Positions 1-5,256 of a stretch of 5,256 bases of DNA are shown piece after piece; within the stretch, counting starts at the first letter, position 1, and each line of letters opens with the position of its first letter. The notes beneath the pieces are model-generated. The model was not told where the DNA came from. It saw only the letters and a list, made by a program, of their open reading frames with translations, and did no database searches. Where the stretch lies: the NCBI GenBank assembly GCA_934540955.1, contig CAKTCY010000083.1, forward strand, positions 1 to 5,256. Reading direction: 5' to 3'. This DNA is from an uncultured Faecalibacterium sp. (GTDB lineage: Bacteria; Bacillota; Clostridia; Oscillospirales; Ruminococcaceae). The translations under genes were made by a program, and so were the position numbers.

Positions 1-2069
<2,069 letters not shown>

Positions 2070-2107
2070 AATTTACCGGTTTTGTACATGGAGTACAGGC
2101 CAAATGC

Positions 2108-2136
2108 TTGCACCCGTGTGCAGAATATGTTATTAT
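2108..2136 (+). promoter_or_regulatory. Predicted sigma-A promoter with extended -10
   Basis: TTGCAC (2108-2113) and TATTAT (2131-2136) are separated by exactly 17 bases. A TG at 2128-2129 sits one base before the -10, making it an extended -10. The predicted transcription start is near 2143. This is the only convincing promoter between clpB and the CNNM gene, so it may drive that gene through a leader of about 260 nt. Alternatively it makes only a very short RNA, because a terminator-like hairpin follows at 2151. A short near-palindrome, TGCAC (2109-2113) with GTGCA (2118-2122), overlaps the -35. Function is inferred from sequence match alone. Confidence 0.6.
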
Positions 2137-2148
2137 AGAAAATAACAT
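2127..2148. promoter_or_regulatory. Dyad over -10 and start site, possible operator
   Basis: ATGTTATT (2127-2134) is perfectly inverted as AATAACAT (2141-2148) with a 6-base spacer, and the dyad covers the -10 box and the expected start of transcription. This placement is typical of a repressor operator, but the arms are AT-rich and could arise by chance. No candidate regulator is encoded nearby, and it does not resemble CIRCE or another operator I know. Confidence 0.3.
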
Positions 2149-2150
2149 TG

Positions 2151-2196
2151 ATGTGCTTTTCATCGCGGAAATGGCAACGATGGAAAGCACATTTTT
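2151..2196 (+). terminator. 15-bp hairpin with T run, likely clpB terminator
   Basis: ATGTGCTTTTCATCG (2151-2165) pairs with CGATGGAAAGCACAT (2178-2192) over 15 base pairs with a single G-U wobble. The 12-nt loop is 2166-2177. The stem runs directly into a T tract at 2192-2196. It lies 82 nt after the clpB stop and is the first plausible intrinsic terminator for clpB. It also starts only about 8 nt after the start site predicted for the promoter at 2108-2136, so it could terminate or attenuate that transcript. The stem is AU-rich in its middle and the T tract is short, so efficiency is uncertain. Confidence 0.6.
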
Positions 2197-2221
2197 GTAT
2201 GTAAGAAAGTTTATAGGCAAA

Positions 2222-2380
2222 ACCCTCTCAGGCGCTCCCGCGCCAGCTCCCCCGAAGGGGGAGCTCTGTGCGATATTCAGGGCAACCGCACCTTCTGTGT
2301 GGAAGGAGCAGGTTACGGGCACGCAGAAAAAAGCTCCCCCTTCGGGGGAGCTGTCATCGCGCAGCGATGACTGAGAGGGT
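2222..2380. repeat. 159-bp inverted-repeat element (MITE/REP-like)
   Basis: The element is bounded by perfect 10-bp terminal inverted repeats, ACCCTCTCAG (2222-2231) and CTGAGAGGGT (2371-2380). Inside each end is a subterminal hairpin. On the left GGCGC (2231-2235) pairs with GCGCC (2240-2244); on the right GTCATCGC (2353-2360) pairs with GCGATGAC (2364-2371). Next inward are 21-nt palindromes at 2245-2265 and 2332-2352, each with AGCTCCCCC/GGGGGAGCT arms and a 3-nt loop. The two are exact reverse complements of each other. The core (2266-2331) encodes nothing recognisable. No transposase is present and I see no clear target-site duplication. I recall similar sequences dispersed between genes in Faecalibacterium-like genomes, which a genome search would confirm. 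Confidence 0.75.
2327..2352 (-). terminator. Leftward terminator within the repeat element
   Basis: Read on the minus strand, the 9-bp GC-rich stem formed by 2344-2352 and 2332-2340 (3-nt loop) runs straight into six T residues (2332-2327, the first also ending the stem). This is a standard intrinsic terminator shape. It would stop antisense transcription heading toward clpB. The matching left-hand palindrome (2245-2265) lacks a T run on the plus strand, so only this arm has the full terminator form. No gene reads leftward through here, so its role is unknown. Confidence 0.45.
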
Positions 2381-2404
2381 ACAAATTAAAACAGAAAGTT
2401 GAGT

Positions 2405-3724
2405 GTGATTTCCCTTTTTATGGACGATGGCAGTATGACGCTCTGGGTAGCGCTGGTAGTATTGGTGGCATTCTCCGCCTTTTTCTCCGCATCCGAGACC
2501 GCATTTTCTTCCCTGAATCAGATCCGCCTGAAAAGCCGCGCCGAGGACGGCGATAACTCTGCCGCCCGGGTGCTGGCAATGGCTGAAAAATACGATAAGC
2601 TGCTTTCCACCATCCTCATCGGCAACAATATCGTGAACATTGCCGCAGCTTCGATCGGCACCATCATTTTCACCAAGATGCTGGGTGCAGAGCGGGGCGC
2701 TACGGTGTCCACCATAGTGCTGACCGTGGTGGTGCTGATCTTTGGCGAGGTGACCCCCAAGAGCCTTGCAAAGGAGATGCCGGAAACGGTAGCCGCCGCA
2801 GTTGCGCCGGCGCTCAGCCTGCTGATGCTGGTGTTTACCCCGCTGACATGGCTGTTTACCCAGTGGAAACGCTTTCTGGGGCACTTCGTCCACAGCACAG
2901 AGGAGGACACCATCACCGAGGGTGAGTTGATGACCATGGTCAGCGAGGCCGAGAATGACGGCGAACTGACCGACCGGGAGAGCGAACTGATCCGCAGCGC
3001 CATCGAGTTTGATGACGTGGAGGTGGAGGAGATCCTGACCCCCCGCGTGGACGTGATCGCGGTGGAGGACGATATGCCGCTGGAGGAGGTGGCGCAGACC
3101 TTTGCCGAGTCCGGCTACTCCCGTCTGCCGGTGTACCACGACACCATTGATAACATCATCGGTGTGGTACATGAAAAGGACTTCTACATGGCACGCCTGA
3201 AAAAGGAGGTCAAGCTGGAGGAGCTGGTCAAGCCCACCCTCTACACCACCGGCTCCACCCAGATCTCCCAGCTGCTGCGCACCCTGCGCGAGCAGCACCA
3301 TCACATGGCTGTGGTGGTGGACGAGTACGGCGGCACCGAGGGCATCATCACGCTGGAGGACATTCTGGAGGAGCTGGTAGGCGAGATCTGGGATGAGCAC
3401 GACGAGGTGACCGAGGACTTCCGCAAGCAGTCGGACGGCAGCTGGATCGTGCTGGGCAGCGCCGGTGTGGACGACCTGTACGAGCGGCTGGGTCTGCCGG
3501 AGGACGAGGATATCGACTCCAACACGGTGAACGGTCTGGTGCAGGAAAAGACCTGCCGTCTGCCCAAGGTAGGCGACCGCTTCACGCTGGGCGGCTACGA
3601 CGGCGTGGTCACCCGCACCGCCAAGCGCCGCGTGACCGAGGTGCGTCTGACCCCCGCAGAAAAGCCCGACTCCAAAAAGGACGAAGAGGAAAAAGGCCAC
3701 TTTGGCCGGATAACCTCTAAATAA
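2405..3724 (+). CDS. CNNM/CorC family membrane protein with CBS pair
   Basis: This is a hemolysin-family (CNNM/CorC, HlyC-like) inner membrane protein of 439 aa from the chosen start, a usual length. Family members are linked to magnesium or cobalt transport or resistance; the hemolysin name is historical. Visible parts in order are a DUF21 domain with the FFSASE signature in segment 1 (about 12-30), further hydrophobic segments near 67-91, 99-116 and 131-154, and the motifs GNNIVN (73-78) and FGEVTPK (113-119). A CBS-domain pair (about 210-335) follows, opening LTPR (211-214) and containing DEYGGTEG (306-313). A CorC_HlyC domain (about 337-415) and a charged Lys/Glu tail complete it. CBS pairs usually sense adenine nucleotides. 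The start is uncertain: TTG 2399, GTG 2405, ATG 2420 and ATG 2435 are all in frame. I chose GTG 2405 because the weak purine run AGAAAG (2393-2398) sits 6 nt upstream; ATG 2420 is a fair alternative. The ion specificity cannot be read from sequence. Confidence 0.93.
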   Translation: MISLFMDDGSMTLWVALVVLVAFSAFFSASETAFSSLNQIRLKSRAEDGDNSAARVLAMAEKYDKLLSTILIGNNIVNIAAASIGTIIFTKMLGAERGATVSTIVLTVVVLIFGEVTPKSLAKEMPETVAAAVAPALSLLMLVFTPLTWLFTQWKRFLGHFVHSTEEDTITEGELMTMVSEAENDGELTDRESELIRSAIEFDDVEVEEILTPRVDVIAVEDDMPLEEVAQTFAESGYSRLPVYHDTIDNIIGVVHEKDFYMARLKKEVKLEELVKPTLYTTGSTQISQLLRTLREQHHHMAVVVDEYGGTEGIITLEDILEELVGEIWDEHDEVTEDFRKQSDGSWIVLGSAGVDDLYERLGLPEDEDIDSNTVNGLVQEKTCRLPKVGDRFTLGGYDGVVTRTAKRRVTEVRLTPAEKPDSKKDEEEKGHFGRITSK

Positions 3725-3741
3725 AATGTTATAAAACACAA

Positions 3742-3782
3742 CACCCCCGGCACTGCAAAGGCAGCACCGGGGGCGTATTTTT
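3742..3782. terminator. Shared terminator between convergent genes
   Basis: CCCCCGG (3744-3750) pairs with CCGGGGG (3767-3773). After a 2x2 internal loop, CTGC (3753-3756) pairs with GCAG (3761-3764), closing on a 4-nt loop. On the plus strand a T5 run (3778-3782) follows, giving a good terminator 20 nt after the CNNM stop. On the minus strand the hairpin lies 17 nt past the kduD stop and is followed by a G/T-rich stretch with a TTTT, so it probably also ends the kduI-kduD transcript, less strongly. Confidence 0.8.
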
Positions 3783-3790
3783 ATGTGTTT

Positions 3791-4591
3791 TTACTTAGGC
3801 TGGCGGCCGATATAGGCCAGAATGCCGCCATCGGCGTAGAGGATCTGGCCGTTCACGAAGTCGGAAGCGTGGCTGGCAAGGAACACGCAGGGGCCAACCA
3901 TGTCCTCCGGGTCGCCCCAGCGGCCTGCGGGGGTCTTGGCGACGATGAACTGGTCGAAGGGATGACGGCTGCCGTCCGGCTGGAGCTCGCGCAGGGGAGC
4001 GGTCTGGGCGGTGGCGATGTAGCCGGGGCCCATGCCGTTGCACTGGATGTTGTACTCGCCGTACTCGGAGGCGATGTTCTTGGTCAGCATCTTCAGCGCA
4101 CCCTTGGCGGCGGCGTAGGCAGAAACGGTCTCGCGGCCCAGCTCGCTCATCATGGAGCAGATGTTGATGATCTTGCCCTCGCGCTTTTCCATCATGTCGG
4201 GCAGCACGGCCTTGGAGCAGTTGAAAGCGCCGCCCACATGGACATCGATCACCCGCATAAAGTCGGCGTGGCTCATCTCGATCATGGGCACGCGCTTCAT
4301 CAGGCCGGCGTTGTTCACCAGAATGTCCACAGAGCCGACCTCAGCCTTGATCTTTGTCACCATGGCGTTCACGGCAGCTTCGTCGGAAACGTCTGCCACA
4401 TAGCCGTGGGCATCGATGCCGGCAGCCTTGTAGGCGGCCATGCCCTTCTCCAGGCTGGCCTCAGAGGAGCAGTTGAAGCAGATGACGGCGCCGCACTTGG
4501 CCATGCCCTCTGCGATGGAAAAACCGATGCCGTGGGCACCGCCGGTGATCAGGGCTACCTTGCCCTGCAGGTTGAATGCAGACAGATCCAT
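3791..4591 (-). CDS. kduD: SDR oxidoreductase, KduD / gluconate 5-dehydrogenase type
   Basis: This is a cytoplasmic classical short-chain dehydrogenase/reductase of 266 aa. Next to kduI its likely reaction is NAD(P)H-dependent interconversion of 2,5-diketo-3-deoxygluconate and 2-keto-3-deoxygluconate in unsaturated uronate catabolism. Visible are the Rossmann motif TGGAHGIG (16-23), NNAG (93-96), catalytic S146, Y159 and K163 (YAAAK), and PGYIAT after the active site. The C-terminus FVNGQILYADGGILAYIG closely resembles, from memory, streptococcal gluconate 5-dehydrogenase (Gno/Ga5DH). That enzyme also sits in glycosaminoglycan-utilisation loci, where it acts as the KduD equivalent. Thus 5-ketogluconate reductase activity is the main alternative. 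The position usually holding the SDR tetrad Asn (DVN) is H118 here. The start is ATG 4591 because AAGGAG lies 6 nt upstream; a TTG at 4618 in the same frame has no such support. The gene follows kduI after an 89-bp gap holding a strong hairpin. Family assignment is firm; the exact substrate is inferred. Confidence 0.9.
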   Translation of the reverse strand: MDLSAFNLQGKVALITGGAHGIGFSIAEGMAKCGAVICFNCSSEASLEKGMAAYKAAGIDAHGYVADVSDEAAVNAMVTKIKAEVGSVDILVNNAGLMKRVPMIEMSHADFMRVIDVHVGGAFNCSKAVLPDMMEKREGKIINICSMMSELGRETVSAYAAAKGALKMLTKNIASEYGEYNIQCNGMGPGYIATAQTAPLRELQPDGSRHPFDQFIVAKTPAGRWGDPEDMVGPCVFLASHASDFVNGQILYADGGILAYIGRQPK

Positions 4592-4597
4592 GATGTT

Positions 4598-4603
4598 CTC
4601 CTT
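4598..4603 (-). promoter_or_regulatory. Ribosome binding site of kduD
   Basis: AAGGAG on the minus strand, within an A-rich run, ends 6 nt before the ATG at 4591. It fixes the kduD start at that codon rather than the upstream TTG at 4618, and it is the clearest Shine-Dalgarno sequence in the window. Confidence 0.85.
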
Positions 4604-4632
4604 TTTTACAGTATCCAAGTTAATTTTTTAGC

Positions 4633-4669
4633 AAAACGCCCCGTACCGGCAACCCGGTACGGGGCGTTT
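4633..4669 (-). terminator. Hairpin between kduI and kduD, terminator or attenuator
   Basis: AAACGCCCCGTACCGG (4634-4649) pairs perfectly over 16 bp with 4654-4669, leaving a 4-nt loop. On the minus strand it begins 12 nt after the kduI stop and ends in TTTT (4636-4633), then GC and an A-rich stretch. The shape is a strong intrinsic terminator apart from the short T run. I see no convincing promoter in the remaining 41 bases before kduD, so kduD probably depends on readthrough. The hairpin then acts as a partial terminator or an mRNA-stabilising structure that sets the kduI:kduD ratio. Confidence 0.7.
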
Positions 4670-4680
4670 GATTGGTGCTT

Positions 4681-5256
4681 TTAGCGCAGGTCAGTGGTAG
4701 CGATGTTGTCCATGTCGTCAAACTCCATGTTCTCGCCGCCCATTGCCCAGATAAACGTATAGTTCGAGGTGCCTACGCCGCTGTGGATGCTCCAGGAGGG
4801 GCTGATGACAGCATCCTCGTTGTGCATCACGATGTGGCGGGTCTGGGTAGGCTCGCCGCACATATGGAACACCACCTGCCCCTCGGGCAGTTCAAAGTAA
4901 GTATAGATCTCCATGCGCCGCTCGTGGGTGTGGCTGGGCATCGTGTTCCAGTTGGAACCCGGTGCAAGCTCGGTCATACCCATGCTCAGCTGGCAGGTCT
5001 TCAGCACATCCGGGTGGATGAACTGGTTGATGGTGCGCTTGTTGCAGGTATCCACGCTGCCCAACGGGCGGTGGTTTGCATCAGCCATCTTGATCAGACG
5101 GGTCTGGTAAGCGCAGTGCGCCGGAGCAGAGACCATGTAGAACTTGGCGGGATGCTCCGGGTCGGCGGAAGCAAAAGTGACTTCCTTGGTGCCCTGCGTA
5201 ATGTACAGGCAGTCCTTATAGCCCAGCTCGTACTTTACGCCGTCGGCCACCACGAT
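4681..5256 (-). CDS. kduI: 5-dehydro-4-deoxy-D-glucuronate isomerase KduI (5' partial)
   Basis: KduI is a cytoplasmic zinc-dependent cupin that converts 5-dehydro-4-deoxy-D-glucuronate (from unsaturated uronates released by pectin or glycosaminoglycan lyases) to 3-deoxy-D-glycero-2,5-hexodiulosonate, the KduD substrate. The gene runs off the right edge and 191 codons are visible. The GTG at 5253 is internal, since the frame stays open to 5256. By alignment to the 278-aa E. coli KduI from memory, about 87 N-terminal residues are missing. Numbering from that GTG, the zinc ligands are H108, H110, E115 (in [10 protein letters not shown]) and H157 (in SWSIHSG), equal to E. coli H196, H198, E203 and H245 with a constant offset of 88. 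Other family stretches are [23 protein letters not shown] and the DDMD...DLR C-terminus. The sequence is intact. Its promoter and upstream partners are outside the window. Confidence 0.96.
   Translation of the reverse strand: MVVADGVKYELGYKDCLYITQGTKEVTFASADPEHPAKFYMVSAPAHCAYQTRLIKMADANHRPLGSVDTCNKRTINQFIHPDVLKTCQLSMGMTELAPGSNWNTMPSHTHERRMEIYTYFELPEGQVVFHMCGEPTQTRHIVMHNEDAVISPSWSIHSGVGTSNYTFIWAMGGENMEFDDMDNIATTDLR

Noticed and set aside
2083..2097. TGTAC/GTACA inverted repeat just after the clpB stop
   Set aside because: It has only 5 bp of stem and no T run, so it is too weak to call a terminator; the 2151-2196 hairpin is the better candidate.
2151..2192. CIRCE-type HrcA operator near clpB
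   Set aside because: The arms do not match the TTAGCACTC/GAGTGCTAA consensus and the site is downstream of clpB.
2108..2374. Plus-strand small frame (88 codons, ATG possible at 2171) through the clpB-CNNM gap
   Set aside because: It starts inside promoter and hairpin sequence, and its C-terminal half is translated repeat element (SGAPAPAPPKGELC). Such products are artefacts of this repeat. No proper ribosome binding site is present.
2218..2385. CAAA on both sides of the repeat as a target-site duplication
   Set aside because: The right copy is offset by one base from the element end and four A-rich bases match easily by chance.
2354..3739. Long minus-strand open frame (461 codons) across the whole CNNM gene
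   Set aside because: It is exactly antisense to a clear DUF21-CBS-CorC gene, its product is His/Gln/Val-rich low-quality sequence with no recognisable domain, and it ends in the repeat element. GC-rich third codon positions on the plus strand explain the open frame.
4610..4636. Possible kduD promoter (TTTTGC ... GATACT on the minus strand)
   Set aside because: The spacing is only 15, the -35 is poor, and transcription would start at the ribosome binding site, leaving no usable leader.
3785..4684. Plus-strand open frame of 299 codons opposite kduD
   Set aside because: It is antisense to a well-supported SDR gene, rich in Ala, Gly, His, Val and Leu as expected of a shadow frame, has no ribosome binding site, and runs through the terminator hairpin at its end.

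Overview
The window looks like chromosomal sequence from a gut Clostridia/Ruminococcaceae-type Firmicute, most likely Faecalibacterium or a close relative. The evidence is a GC-rich coding style, protein sequences of Firmicutes type, and an intergenic element whose ends (ACCCTCTCAG, then AGCTCCCCC hairpins) I recall from that group. The genus is inferred from memory and was not tested by a search.

Layout. (1) Positions 1-2069, plus strand: the disaggregase ClpB, lacking its N-terminal domain because the window starts inside the gene. (2) Positions 2070-2404: a 335-base intergenic stretch dense in signals. It holds a good sigma-A type promoter with an extended -10, dyads on its -35 and -10, a 15-bp hairpin with a T run, and a 159-bp element with 10-bp terminal inverted repeats and nested hairpins. 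Positions 2070-2107 hold only a weak 5-bp dyad, and 2197-2221 and 2381-2398 are plain spacer. (3) Positions 2405-3724, plus strand: a CNNM/CorC-type membrane protein (DUF21, two CBS domains, CorC_HlyC domain), probably handling divalent cations. (4) Positions 3742-3782: a hairpin terminator shared by the convergent genes on either side. (5) Positions 3791-5256, minus strand: a uronate catabolism pair transcribed kduI then kduD. The 89-bp gap between them holds a perfect 16-bp hairpin and the kduD ribosome binding site. kduI runs off the right edge.

How the parts work together. KduI isomerises 5-dehydro-4-deoxy-D-glucuronate, the product of unsaturated uronates released by pectin or glycosaminoglycan lyases. 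The KduD-like reductase takes the resulting diketo acid to 2-keto-3-deoxygluconate, which enters the Entner-Doudoroff-type lower pathway. The right half is therefore part of a plant or host polysaccharide utilisation locus that continues beyond the window. ClpB and the CNNM protein are housekeeping genes with no evident functional link to it.

I see no tRNA, rRNA, CRISPR array, transposase or clearly new multi-gene system. The points most worth a second look are the intergenic element and promoter-hairpin cluster at 2108-2380 and the hairpin separating kduI from kduD.
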